From contig NC_088302.1 of the NCBI RefSeq assembly GCF_032854445.1, positions 2,232,001-2,296,000 on the forward strand: a DNA stretch of 64,000 nt, read 5' to 3'. Position numbers and translations under genes: made by a program. This document shows positions 23,601 through 38,600 of the stretch, one piece after another. The notes beneath the pieces are model-generated. The model was given only the letters and a program-made list of their open reading frames with translations. It was not told where the DNA came from and did not search any database. The stretch's first letter is position 1. Every line of letters begins with the position of its first letter. This DNA comes from Liolophura sinensis. Taxonomy: Eukaryota > Mollusca > Polyplacophora > Chitonida > Chitonidae.

Positions 23601-26600
23601 TGTATATGCCCACATCTACATGTAACTACAATGCACAGATGATACTGTAAACAGTGGACAGGTTCTCTCAGCTGTTTGTGTACACATGTACAGTGTATGT
23701 GCCCACATCTACATGTAACTACAATGTACAGATGATACTGTAAATAGAGGACAGGTTTTTAGCTGTACACAACCCCTCTCTACTTGTGTACATACGTATG
23801 TGCATACATCTACATGTAACTACAATGTACAGATGATACTGTAAACAGTGGACAGGTTCTCTCAGCTGTTTGTGTACACATGTACAGTGTATGTACCCAC
23901 ATTTACATGTAACTACAATGTACAGATGATACTGTAAATAGTGGACAGGTTCTCTCAGCTGTTTGTGTACACATGTATGTACCCACATTTACATGTAACT
24001 ACAATGTGCAGATGATACTGTAAACAGTGGACAGGTTCTCTCAGCTGTTTGTGTACACATGTATGTGCCCACATCTACATGTAACTACAATGTGCAGATG
24101 ATACTGTAAACAGTGGACACATAATACTGTAAACAGTGGACGCACAATACTGTGAACAGTGGACACATAATACTGATGTCACTTTTGAAGCTGCATGTTA
24201 GAAGCAAGTGAAACAAGCATGATAAGCAGGAGAGTGTACAGTACAGTGTAATGTGTGGATGTCTGGTGCTGTATGAGTGTGATATTGAACTGTAATGTGA
24301 ACGCGTCTCTGTCATGTTGAACAGGACTGCCCAGACATGGACACCCAGAATATAATGTTACAGGATATCATGTTCAGGTGCCAAGCCATCAGAAAAGCTC
24401 CGGCCAAGTCACCCATCTGTGAGTAATCCATCCCATATGTGCTTGTATGTGTTATCATTGTGGAAGTTAATGCATCCATCTGACTTCCAGGAACTAGCAA
24501 CGCTCAGAAATTGTCTGATATGTATGACACATATTACTTGACAAAGCTTACTTCCCTTTATACTCATGATATTTTTGTAATGAGCCACAAGGAAGGTAGT
24601 CTTGGCTAATAATACCCTTGCGATTTTAAAATTGAGCAATTTGGGAAGAGCATTATTCCTATTCTGTATATAGTGTGCCTTTCAGGTAATGTGTATAATT
24701 TAGAAATCCTCGAATGTGTCCGTGTTGTAGCCCCGTCCCTTACTGTCGGCGTAAAGAAGAGAGTGAAAGCACGAGAGAGGCCTGAGAGGAAGCTGAAGAG
24801 AGAGCGCCCTCTGAAGGAGGTGGTTAAGACTGAGGAGGATAGTATGGGGAGTAAACCCTCCCTGAGGACAGAGGAGGACAGTCAGCTGACAGAACGGGAC
24901 AAGCTGCTTAGTGTCTCACGAGACGAAGAAGAGGATAGTGTGTCAGATTTCCCTCTGCAAGAGTGAGGCTCTTTGTAGTTTTAATGTATTTCAACCATAA
25001 TTTTTGATGAAATTGGATAAATTTAATGTGAATCAGAAGCACCAGTGGCTGTTACACTTTGTAACGTTAATTTCCTACATTTCTGCAGGACAGCTTGTGT
25101 ATTGTATGTTGACAATGCTATTCAATCAAAATCTGATTAAGACATGAATTCCAAACAGGGAAGGAAGGGTAACATGTACAACAGCGACTGACTTTACAGG
25201 ACATTTACAACAGCGACTGACTTTACAGGACATTTACAACAGCGACTGACTTTACAGGACATTTACAACAGCGACTGACTTTACAGGACTTCTTGTCCTA
25301 AGACATGTCATTCACAGCAGAATGATCATGAGAGGCCATGTTAGTAAACGTTTCGCTCAAAATAACAGGTAAACATGATATGCTGGCAGTGTCTGGTTAC
25401 ACTTCCTTACCCATACACTGCTAGGGCCTCTCAAGTTTGTACGCGTTGAATTTGCAAAATTAGATTTTTTTCTGTCAAAAGGATAAAAAATTTTGAAGTA
25501 TACAGCTGGTTTTGATGTACCATAACTTTATGTAAACATTGTAGCTAAAGCTTTTAGTTCATTTGAACTAAAACAGCCTCTTCAACACATAAATCTTTTG
25601 TTGAACACAGGATTAATTCTGTATCAGATAAATAGATAAGAAAAACCTATAAAAGCACATCCACAGCTTTCAAGCGGAAATGATTTTTGTGTCAAAGTTT
25701 AGCATTTTGTAATCGTTATGACTGTTGGGTTCATTTTGCAGATCTCAGGCTCCACATTTGTTGTTTGGACAATATAGTAACTTCTTCAGCTTACTGAGGG
25801 ATCTGATCAATGAGTTTGATGATGCTAAGGTCACTACAGCCAAGGTCAGTGTACATAGGATTTACCAGGTGTAGGACACACACAGTTAATGTGAAACATT
25901 ATTGTACACACTTTCAGAAATGACATTATGCACACTTTAAGAAATAACATTATACACACTTTCCGAAATGACATTATGCACACTTTCAGAAATGACATTG
26001 TGCATACTTTAAGAAATAGCCTTATGCACACTTTCAGAAACTTGGTAGTTGTGGCGTTCAAATTTAGCTGACTTGTGCTATCATCAGTCAGCATTTGTGT
26101 ATCACATATATAGTGAGTATATGTCTATATGTCAGCCTTTGTGTATGGGTTAGTATTTACATGTGTATACATGTGTATATCAGCCAGCATTTGTTTATTA
26201 CTCATTCTTTATTGTTAATCGGCATGTATTTTAGAATCAGTATATATGTTTTCACAGTGGCTTCATTGTTTGTCATTCATCCTACATACCCACCGAAAAA
26301 CAGGTGTTTAGGTGATGCATACTGGGTGTTCAATTGACGCTTACTGGATTTTCAAGTGACACATACCAGGTGTTCAAGTCTCGCATACCGGGTGTTCAAG
26401 TCACGCATACCGGGTGTTCAAGTGACATGTACTGGGTGTTCAAGTGACATACTAATTTCACAGATTCCAATTAAAAACTGGATGCTTCACTCATTGAGAT
26501 TTGAAATCGGATCTCAATGTCTGTAGCCCTTCTGAGCTATTGGGTAGTTCTCGCTTGCTACTGCTAGCATATGCACAAGAAAGCTGGTCTGGTTACACCT

Positions 26601-29600
26601 TACCATGGAAGTCGGATAAGGCCATCATCATAGCATCATACTATCTTTCCGGTACTGACACTTGTCAACGACAACAATGCGTCTAGCACAGCGGCTTTTG
26701 TCCCAACTATTTAAAAGAACGAAAGATTAACATGTTAACATTTTCAGTTTAGCAAATTCAGTTTTAGCAGCTGCTGGATTTATTATTTCAAGCAAATTTG
26801 TTATTTGCAATAATCAGAAAATACTTGGTAAAGCTTCTAAATGAATTATTTGATGTAGCTGCTTTACATTATTTACTTAACACGGTACACAGAATGTTGA
26901 TGGGTATTTTTTTGTCTGTGATATTTGTTTAGAGAAATTACCTTGGTGAGAAATATCATTTCTCTGATATGAGCCTTTCAGTTTATGAAGCTCTGCTGGG
27001 AAAGTATGTTTGAGGGCTATTATAAATTTGCAGCACTCTTCTAGGCTAATGTAGGTTAATTTATTGGGTACATTTAAACTTTAAACTCACTAATTTGGTT
27101 TAAGCAAACAAAAACCATAATACGGTCGTAAACCTGTGTAGTGTGTTAGGGCACCATGGATAACATCGTAACAGCTTTATGTAAGACCACATCAATGTAG
27201 GTAATATATTAGTGAAATATATAGTTTTACAAGCATATGTAAGGGAGAATTTTAATATATAGAAATTTTAATATATAGAAAAAATCGTCAAGTTTTAGTT
27301 GCTAAAACCGCGATTTCATGAAATGAGCGATTCTTGCCAAACAATGAAACCACTGTGTAAGTCAGTTACCGCTCTTGGGTTCATTGTCAGCTTGAACACA
27401 AAAATCAAAGGCGCTAACTGTAGCAAATCTGTCAGTGTTGGTGTACTAGTGAGTGTTGGTGTAACAGTCTTTGTTGGTGTACCAGTCAGTTTTTGTGTAC
27501 CATTCAGTGCTGGTGTACAAGTGAGCGTTGGTGTACCAGTTAGTGTATGTGTACCATTCAGTGCTGGTGTACAAGTGAGTGTAGATGTTACAGTCAGTGT
27601 ATGTGTACCATTCAGTGGTGTTTTACAAGTGAGTGTTGGTGTACCAGTCAGTATTTGTGTACCACTCAATGTTGGTGTACCAGTCAGTGTTGGTGTAACA
27701 GTCAGTGTTTGTGTACCAGCAAGTGTATGTGTACCATTCAGTGTTGTGTATCAGTCAGTGTTGGTGTGTCAGTTATTGCTGGTGTGTCAGTCAGTACTGG
27801 TGTGTCAGTCAGTGTTGGTGTGTCAGTCAGTTCTAGTGTGTCAATCAGTGTTGGTGTATCAGTAAGTGCTTGTGTATCCGTCAGTTTTGGTGTGTCAGTC
27901 AGTGTTGGTGTGTCAGTCAGTGCTGGTGTGTCAGTCAGTGTTGGTGTGTCAGTCAGTGTTGGATGTGACAATCAGTGTTAGATGTGTCAGTTAGTGTTTG
28001 TGTCTCAGTCTGTGTTGGATGTGTCAGTCAGTGCTAGTGTACCACTCAGTGTTGGGGTACCAGTCAGGGTTGGTGTGTCAGTCAGTGTATGTGTACCAGT
28101 CAATGTATGTGTACCAGGCAGTGTATGTGTACCAGCCAGTGTTTGCATACTTGCAGATGGAGGAGAAGGTGAGAGAATGGCAGGAGTCCTCAACCTGCAG
28201 CCTTAACCCCTGGTTCTCACAGCAGCCTAACTGGGTTGATGCTGTTGTCTCCGCTCTCAAGTTTTTATCAGGCGATGCTCTCGGTAAATTGTTGTCCTAT
28301 TCTTTATATGCATGCTTCTTCTTGCTAGAAACATCTTTGCTCATGTAATTACAAACTTCCATTGTTCTAGCCAAAGATCTGCTTGCCTCGTGATTTGGTG
28401 TTTATAGTTTAGGGTATGTTTGTAAGACTACACATAGTTAACCAAGGCAAACTGCTCAGTTATCAGACGGGTCTTTATTTTTCCACTTTATAATATCCAG
28501 TCATCTGAACAAACCATTTAGAAAATGATGGCCCAGTTCTTCTTCATAAATCAGATGAAATATGTGTACAGGTAGGCTGATATTGAAGATGACAGCTTAT
28601 CTCAATTTCCATCTCAGGTAATTTAAAGCTGTCATATATGTTCCAGGTTTAGATCTAGAAAACTTCATCCCTTTCTTGGACTACAAGGAGCGTGCGCAGC
28701 AGTGGAAATGGATAGGTGCTAGTCGGGACACTGACGCTCAGTTACTTCCCTTGTTCAAACACTGGCTGGAAAACAAGGACGACAATCCTTCTGACTTCTT
28801 TGATAGCAGCCAGGGATCACCACCACCCAACAGGATGTGAGCAAAACTGTTTTGTTTTAGATTGATTATGATCTCACCTGATCTTTGGCTTGTCAGACAT
28901 TTATGTTTCTTGAGAATACCATGTATACAGTATAGCTCAGGCTAAAAGTCAAAACCAGGCAGGAGGTCTTTTTGAGAGTTTATAGAGAGTTTGTATGGCG
29001 CCTGTGGAGAGCTTTGGGACAGTCACCTGCAGAGTCAGTGATGTGTCCACTGTGACTTATCACAGACACGTAGCTGAGCATTGGTAGACCTACATGCTGG
29101 CTGCGGGACGCTGACAGAGTCAGTGATCCATCCACTGTGACCGATCACACGCACACGTGGCTGAGCATTGGTAGACCTACGTGCTGGCTGCGGGATGCTG
29201 ACAGTCAGTGATCCGTCCACTGTGACCGATCACACACACGCATGTGGCTGAGCAGTGGTAGACCTACGTGCTGGCTGTGGCATGCTGACAGTCATTGATC
29301 CGTCCACTGTGACCGATCACACACACGCATGTGGCTGAGCAGTGGTAGACCTACGTGCTGGCTGTGGCATGCTGACAGTCAGTGATCCGTCCACTGTGAC
29401 CGATCACACACACGCATGTGGCTGAGCAGTGGTAGACCTACGTGCTGGCTGCGGGATGCTGACAGTCATTGATCCGTCCACTGTGACTGATCACACACAC
29501 GCATGTGGCTGAGCAGTGGTAGACCTACGTGCTGGCTGCGGGATGCTGACAGTCAGTGATCCGTCCACTGTGACTGATCACACACACACGTGTCTGAGCA

Positions 29601-32600
29601 GTGGTAGACCTACGTGCTGGCTGCGGGATGCTGACAGTCAGTGATCCATCCACTGTGACCGATCACACACACACGTGGCTGAGCAGTGGTAGACCCTTGC
29701 GCTGGCTGTGGGACACTGACGACAGAAAATATAGTTCTTTGTTAAAATGATGTAAAGGATTTTGAAAGACTAACACCATACATGACACTGAAGTAAAGTA
29801 TCTGAAGTGTGTCTTTTTGATGTCAACGTGGCAATCCTCTATTAAAGAAGTGATTTAGGCTTGATTCAATGCGAGATTTGTAAGCGATCACCATGACTGC
29901 TAAAACTAGCTCATGCTTCATCTCCCTTAAAAGTGGACAAATATCTTTTGTTTCTTCAGTAGAAGGTTTTCCTTGTTGTGGGAGTCATTTGTCAGTAAAA
30001 AATTATATGCCACTCAGTAATTTAGCAAACAAAATTGATGCTGACATGCCGTGCAACAAGAACAATGCAGTATTTCGATACGAATTTCAATAAAAAAATG
30101 AAAGTAAAAGATACAGGATAAGTTTAATTTTGTCTGTATAATATAACTTTGTTAAGAATTTGTAGTTTGTACCAAACTACGTGCGAAAAGCACCCACATA
30201 GCAAGTGCATGAAGGAAAAGTTTTTCTCCACAGAAAAAAAATAATTTTCCATTTGCATTAATAGACTTCATATGAATTTTTGGTTTACCGGGCACAATGT
30301 AGCCTACCTTAAATATTTTCTTTCGCTACAAATGCCTTCATGGAAAAAATTCCATTCTGTTAATTTATGTTGAACAATACATTATTTGAACCAACACCCA
30401 GATGAAATCTGATATCAAATTTTATTTGTGAACTTGAATAGCCAAATGGATGGGAATATCTGATACGTGCATCATTAACATATGTTTACATGTTGGTGTT
30501 TTCTCCGGTTTGGACAGGAATTTTTTGATGTATACCATATTTGTGTAAAAAATATCATGGCTGTTAGCAGCAACAGCAAAGCAGATTATTGTACGATTAA
30601 TTAAAATATTCAGAAGTTTCACACAGACACTTGGGAGAGGAACTAATGCAGTGTTAGTGTCCAGATGTGACACTTTGCCAAGATTGAATAATGATAGACA
30701 TGTTGTATTGGAGTAAGTAAATAATACTCGCAAGTGTCAAACCTTATTAACTGACACAGTTCTTTAGTTCTTTCAACATGAGGCTTACACGATACTTGAT
30801 GATACAGTGATATATGATATACATATATAAATAATAATACATAATATAAATACACGATGTTATCTACTGTAGCTGTATTTTTTATACAAACATGACAAAT
30901 GGTAAGACATGACTGAAGGATCAAGCAAGGTCACGGCCGCACGAGACTGCTGTTTGCCTCTTTTGGGGCAAGGTCCAAGGCAAGAGGCGTGTGGTATTGC
31001 AGATGCTTTATTCACAAGAAAGTTGTGTTGGTTTGTAAAGTTTCTGTGAAGATTTGTCAAGTTTGCCTTAAAATATCTGCTGTAAGGCTCTATGTGGCAT
31101 AACATAAATGTATATCAAAATTAGTGTGCTGACTGTCAATACCAGTCGATGACTTTGATCATATATTTATTCCCTTTATTATTAAATCCCTTAATCTAGT
31201 TGATGAACTGATTTTGTTTTGCCGAGACAGGTTACATGTTGCAAGATAAACTTTCCGCTTATCACGGCTGGTGTATGTTCACATAGCTGAATACATGGGG
31301 ACTAGACCTTCGCTTGTAAACTACTGGCCTGGATATCACAGTTGGTAGAGCGTCCGCTTCAGTAGCGGTAGATCCAGGATATATCCTGGGTCGAGTCACA
31401 CCTAAAACTTTAAAAGATGAAGCTGTAACTTCCTCACTTGGCGTTCAGCATGAAGTGCAATGACTGGTTGACCAGTAACAGTATAATGGCTCGGGTAGGG
31501 CACCTTACTTACCTTCAGTATGTCATCTCACTGAAGCAGCTCTAGATTAAAGAGCGGTGGAAATCCGTCCAGCAACAAGGACGTACATTACATTCACCCT
31601 AAGGATTCCTTCGTCATCATATGGCTGAAAAATTGTTGAGCATGACGCTAAACCCCAAGCACTCACTCACTCACTCGCTCGCTTGCAAACTAGCTAGGAT
31701 TAGTCAGTAAACAAAACTATATATTTTCACACCTCCGACTATAATCCTGCACGTCTCAGCAGGTCTCCTACACTGTTTAGTGGAGGGTTTGTCATGCACC
31801 AGTTGAGTATTATTCAGTATCTCAGAGTGCGATACAAGCAGTAAACGATTGACTTTTAGCCAGAACTGTACTGCAAATGTTCAGCATCCCAGGAAATGTA
31901 TTTTTTATGTTAAAACAAACTTTAATGATACAAAAAGTTGAACATGTGGTTGCATTTATGTCAGTAGGTAGAATTAGAATACATCGTGCATTATTTTATT
32001 GTAAAGTGAACTGACAGAAGACCTCATGCTATTCTTTTATTCTGTTTACCCTACAGAAAGCACTAACAGATGTAGTTTGAAATGAACATGTATTCTGTCA
32101 TTTATTGTGCTGATGTATTTTCCTTCTCATTACAGAAAAACAAACTTTGTTGTCAGACCGACAACACAAGAGGAAAAAGATATATTTAAAGAGCAGGTAA
32201 GTTTATTTATTTACATGTATTTATTTGATTGGTGTTTTACGCTGTACTAAAGAAAATTTCACACACATGACAGCGATCAACATTATGGTGGGAGAAAACC
32301 GAGCAGAGTCTGGGGGAATCTTACGACCATGGGCAGGTTGCTGAGCAGGTAAGTCATTTATGTATGTTGTAAACCTCAATGATATTTACTGTCCAGGTGT
32401 TCACATTGTGTTACTTTGGACTCACCTTGTAATATTCTGTGTCAATGTGGGCACATGCAAAATTTGAAGGTGCATTTTTGCTCATTTTATAGTTTCATAG
32501 TTTGAGTAGGGAAATTAATATTGTTCAATTTTTTTTTCTTTATATTCATCGTAGTGGAAAATGTAAAGCCTTTAAATGGCTACTTTGGGAGCTTTGCATT

Positions 32601-35600
32601 TTGGACACGCTCTTTGCATTTTGGACACTCCGTTTGCATAATCTAAAGCCCTTCGGTCACACCTCACTGAATATGTAGAAGAACTAAATGAAAGATTCTT
32701 GAAGGAGCAAAATGCAGAAAAATGTCAACAATGTAATGATTTTGAAATTGCTTGTCCAAGATTATCTGCTCTGTATAAAGTGTAACATATGAACCAAAAA
32801 CTAGCCTACATTTTAATGTCTGAAAGTAACTTTTTCAGGCTTGAAAATACTGTGTAATCTTTTCAGAATTAAACGGCATCGGTAAGTCTCCATATTTCAT
32901 GTGATTTTTTCCTATGTGTGATGTTTTATACATTACAGGAGAGACGTAGGTTTGAAAACCCCCACAAAGCCTTCACATATGTGTTACACGGTTATGAGTC
33001 CGTGGTGGGACCCGTTAAGGGAGTGTACAGTAAAGACAATGCTATGAATAAGGCCAGGGAGCATAACCTACTGATATCAGACCGTCCATCCTACGTCACC
33101 ATTCTTACATTAGGTAAGTGTAGCTAGTGTTGTTAGAAGTTGTATATTTCATCAGAGTTATTGTCACAATAAGCTTACGTGTAATGAAGCTAAATGAGTT
33201 TGAATTACCTAATACACCATATGTATGTCAGTTTGAATTTTCACCATACCTAATACGCCATATGTATGTCAGTTTGAATTATCACCACACCTCATACACC
33301 ATATGTATGTCAGTTTGAATTATCACCACACCTAGTAGACCATATGTATGTCAGTTTCAATTATCACCATACCTAATACACCATATGTATGTCAGTTTGA
33401 ATTATCACTGCACCTAATACACCATATGTATGTCAGTTTGAATTATCATGTCACCTAATACACCATATGTATGTCAGTTTGAATTATCCCATCAGTCTCG
33501 TTTTGGCATGTTCGGTTTTGTTGCTACAATAACTGCCCCAAGTCTTAAATAAATATTATAAGGTAAATTTTATGGGCAAGTTTACACTTTGAAACCTCAG
33601 ATCACGTTTACATATCAGCCTGGTCAATGCTTACATTGTACATATTTAATGAATTTCCTTGTTCTCAGTGGTCTTTTGGTTTTTGGTTTGTCAGGTTTTG
33701 ATAATAGATTAGGCTTATTTTGTGACCTCTCAGATTAGGTTCAAAAACCAGCTTGAACCATGCTTAACTTAGGCATATTTAGTGTGGGATTGACTTTCTT
33801 GTTCTATTTGAAATAATGTAGTTTAAATGCCAAGGTGTATTTTAAAGTCTGTAGGTGTGATGTTTTTATTGTTTCAGTACGTGATGCAGCCGCACGCCTG
33901 CCCAATGGCGAGGGGACCCGAGGGGACATCTGCGAGCTGCTCAAAGACTCTGGGTTCATTGCTCCAGGTGTTACAGATGCACAGGTAAGCTAATAATTTC
34001 TCAACCTTCATATAATCTGATATAAACTTTAGGTGATTCCTTGAACTCATGGCTTAACTGCACTGGCATGGATAGCTCAGTAGATAGAGCAGTTGGGCTA
34101 GGCACCCTAATCACAGTATATCTACCTGGTATACAGTGGGGCTAGGAACCCTAATTACAGTATATCTACCTGGTATACAGTGGGGCTAGGCACCCTAATT
34201 ACAGTATATCTACCTGATATTCTACCTGAAACACTGATTCATATCCTAGTCCATGTACATTGTACCATAAATGTTGAATGTCTTTGTGAAAAATCATTGA
34301 CTACATATAAGTATACCTAACACACAAGCCATTCCCACCTGAGCAGAAGCTCACACAGTTATTACAGCCAGAGTTTTCACTGGTGTTGACTTATCAGAGG
34401 AAACTGTGATGGGGATGACAATATAGAATATTTACCTGATGATTAGGATTAAACTATGATGAGGATGACAATATAGAATATTTACTTGATGATTAGGATT
34501 AAACTATGATGAGGATGACAATATAGAATATTTACTTGATGATTAGGATTAAACTATGATGAGAATTACAATATAGAATATTTACCTGATGATTAGGATT
34601 AAACTATGATGAGGATGACAATATAGAATATTTACCTGATGATTAGGATTAAACTATGATGAGAGTTACAATATAGAATATTTACCTGATGATTAGGATT
34701 AAACTATGATGAGGATGACAGTATAGAATATTTACCTGATGATTAGGATTAAACTATGATGAGGATGACAATATAGAATATTTACCTGATGATTAGGATT
34801 AAACTATGATGAGGATGACAATATAGAATATTTACCTGATGATTAGGATTAAACTATGATGAGGATGACAATATAGAATATTTACCTGATGATTAGGATT
34901 AAACTATGATGAGGATGACAATATAGAATATTTACCTGATGATTAGGATTAAACTATGATGAGGATTACAATATAGAATATTTACCTGATGATTAGGATT
35001 AAACTATGATGAGGATTACAATATATAATATTTACCTGATGATTATGATTAATCTATGATGAGTTTACCTGTTGATTATGTTTAAACTATGGTGAGGATT
35101 ACAGTATAGAATGTTTACCTGTTGATTATGATTAAACTGTTATGAGGATTACAGTATAGAATATTTACCTGATAATTAGGATTAAACTATGATGAGTTTA
35201 CTTGTTGATTATGATTAAAATTTTATGACGATTACAGTGTAGAATGTTTACCTGTTGATTATGATTAAACTGTTATGAGGATTACAGTATAGAATGTTTA
35301 CCTGTTGATTATGATTAAACTATGATGAGGATTACAATTTTGAATATTTACCTGATAATTATGATTAAACTATGATGTTGATTATGGTTAATCTATGATG
35401 AGTTTACCTGTTGATTATGATTAAACTATGACGCGGATTACAATTTAGAATATTTACCTGATGATAATGATTAAACTATGATGTTGATTATGGTTAATCT
35501 ATGGCGAGTTTACCTGATGATTATGATTAAACTATGGTGAGGATTACAAAATGTAGAATATATACCTGATGATTATGATTAAACTGTTATGAGGATTACA

Positions 35601-38600
35601 ATATAGAATATATACCTGTTGATTAGGATTAAACTATGATGAGGATTATAATGCAGAATGTTTACCTGTTGCTTATGCTTGAACAGTGCTATGGTTACCC
35701 TCTGCCTTTGTAGATCAACACGGTTGTGAGTGGGGCTTTAGACAGGCTCCATTACGAGAAGGACCCGTGTGTCAAGTACGAGGTTAACAGGAAGCTATGG
35801 GTGTATTTGCACAGGAACAGGACAGAGGAGGAGTTTGGTGAGAACACAGTTCTAGATCAGCCTGGTCATTTTGAAATATAGTGCCTTAGTGTCTTAATGT
35901 AATTGTGGAGAAGGCGGCCAGCATGCAAGTGCGGCGCAATGAACGAAGAGCATCTTACGAATCAGGCCAGTGTTCAAGTTGAGCTCATGCTGGCCTCCTC
36001 TCCGGCCGCACATGGGAAGGTTTGCCAGTAACCTGCGGTTGGTCATGTGTTCCCACTGGGATTGGCTCGGTTTACTCCCATCATCATGCTGGCCTCCTCT
36101 CCGGCCGCACATGGGAAGGTTTGCCAGTAACCTGCGGTTGGTCATGTGTTTCCACTGGGATTGGCTCGGTTTACTCCCATCATCATGCTGGCCTCCTCTC
36201 CGGCCGCACGTGGGAAGGTTTGCCAGTAACCTGCGGTTGGTCATGTGTTTCCACTGGGATTGGCTCGGTTTACTCCCATCATCATGCTGGCCTCCTCTCC
36301 GGCCGCACATGGGAAGGTTTGCCAGTAACCTGCGGTTGGTCATGTGTTCCCACTGGGTTTACTCCCATCATTACGCTGACCGCCGTTAAAAAACAAAATA
36401 TTCTTGAGTATGGTGTAAAACACCAACCAAATAAAAAAGTTAATAAATACACACTGGTAATTAATTGTGTAGAACACTGAGTCATAGTGAAGAGGAGTTT
36501 TTGCATGTTATTGTCTGTTTTGTCTTTTTTTTTGCAGTTCATATTGACTTGTCAGTACAGTTAAACCTTCATACAAGATGTTAGTAGTGTGGTGACACAT
36601 TACTGTGTAATAAGTATGAACTGTTGTGTGTTTTGCAGAGAAAATCCATCAGGCCCAAGGTGCTGCGGTAAAAGCCAAGAAATCACTTCAGAAACCAAAA
36701 GCCTCCAGATCGGTGAGGTTCACTGCCATGAGTTTCTGTTTGCTTTGTTTTATTAATTATACTACAGGATCAAGATGATAAAGTTAACCTTGTTCAGAAA
36801 TTTCAACAAAAACGTTCATATTTTAATTTCCCAAATTTGTGTTAACTTATTCATTGGGCTGACAGAGCAAATTTTGAGATAAAATGTCAAGATGTTTGGA
36901 AAAATGGGTTGTGCTTCCCTATAACCTTGTGCGGTAATCATTGGAAAAAAAGGCAGTGTTTCCTGTAACTGGGTTTGTTAACGACTGAAATAACACATGT
37001 AAGAAGTGGTTACCTATAATCTGGCAAATTAGTGATTGTTCCTTCGAAAGTTCATCAAAACCCATGTAAAATAAAATAAAAAATTCATTTTGAAATATTG
37101 ATTCTGACTCATACTAGTGATATGATAATCCTGTTTATTATTTATGTTTTGCTGGATGTCAGCTAAATTTGTTTTCATATCGCTAAATATGTTAAGGTTT
37201 TGTGTTGAGGTTGGCAGGATGACATTCATGTAATTATTGACAAGTAATTAATTTTTTGTCATCAGAAATCTAAAGATGGTTCTGGTGGGACAACTACCCC
37301 AGCTCCCCAGACTGCATCAGTGGGGTCTGTGTCCAAGACATCCACAGCCAATCACAGCACAGCCTCTGAGGAGAGCTCGATTGCAAGCCTCCTGACGCCC
37401 ACAACAGCCAGTACGGGAGTGTCACCAGGGCCTAATAAGACCAGTGGAAGTCCCCGTGGCCATGCTGCCAAGCAGACAACCAGTCCTAATGCCCAGAAGA
37501 CCCCTACAGCCCGCCGCGCAGTAACAGGCTCGGTCATTCCCTCAGGAACTCTCCTCCAGGCCAGTCATCAGGTGGGTGTGGTCACCTCGGCCGCAATCTC
37601 CCCACTAAGGGGCAGCCCTCAGGTGGTCACTACACACCAGGTCACACAGGCAGGGAAGGCGGTTAGTGCCAGTGTTAAACCAGCCACTCCTGGCAGCAAG
37701 CCTGTCACCATCTCCTTCATGCAGCCTCAAAGTGGTAGCACAACAGTACCAGTGATGACTCAGGTGAAAAGCGGTAAAACAAGCCACGGTCAGCTATCCT
37801 TCAATCTCCTGCAGACTCAGGACATCTCCGGTAAGCTGACCGCCACACCTTCACTCACCCAGGTCCCCTCCCCTGGTTCACTGGTCCTCACCAAGTCAGC
37901 AGAGACAGGCACACCCCGTGCCCAAAAGTTGCCAACCTCTTCAGCTAGTTCATTGACTGTAACAAAGTCTGCCTCCCCTCTGGCAGGCACCCCAGCAGCC
38001 AGCAGCAGCGTCTCAGGGACACCCCCGGCCTCCAGCAGTTCTCCCGTGGTGGCGCGTTTGGTCCAACAGGTGCCCCACCCACAAATGATGTCTGTAGGGA
38101 ATCTGCTTCAGGGGACTGTGCAGAAAATGGCAGGCAGAGGATCAGGCCCAACTACCATCAAGATTCAGGGTGAGTTATCCACATACCAACTGCTAGGGCC
38201 ATATCTTGAGCCACTTCAGCTCTTCAAAACATTTGGCCGCCCAAACTAAAACAAGCTGTATTAAAACTGATAAGTAAATTAATCCAAAATATGATGGTTT
38301 ACCAATAAAAAGTTAAGTTTTCATACAAATTTCTTTCATTCACAGACATCTCTCAGAAAGCATCATTTTGAGTTGCATTTTGAAAATTTCTTTATGCACA
38401 GTAACAGTGTCACCATTAAAGTTTGGGATTAGAACCTTGAATGTTTTTTCTAGATATGGCCCTGACTAGCCTGGTTATGTACACATGTACATGTATGTTA
38501 TCACTGATCCTAACATGCGTTAGCAAATGGAGAGATGAGAAAGATCAATCGTGACAGTGTGGTATTCAAAACTGTGGACATCCTGGCAATTGCCATTTCA

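Noticed and set aside
27299-28348. Val/Ser/Cys-rich frames of 117-188 codons resembling cell-wall or mucin repeats
   Set aside because: Artefact of the 18-bp array in NFRKB intron 11; frames occur on both strands.
35894-36480. Three overlapping frames of 139-152 codons
   Set aside because: They come from the 99-bp expansion of a SINE body.
38170-38249. Extension of NFRKB exon 19 to a stop at 38247-38249
   Set aside because: The consensus donor at 38169/38170 and phase match to exon 20 give a longer family-like protein. An intron-retaining isoform remains possible.
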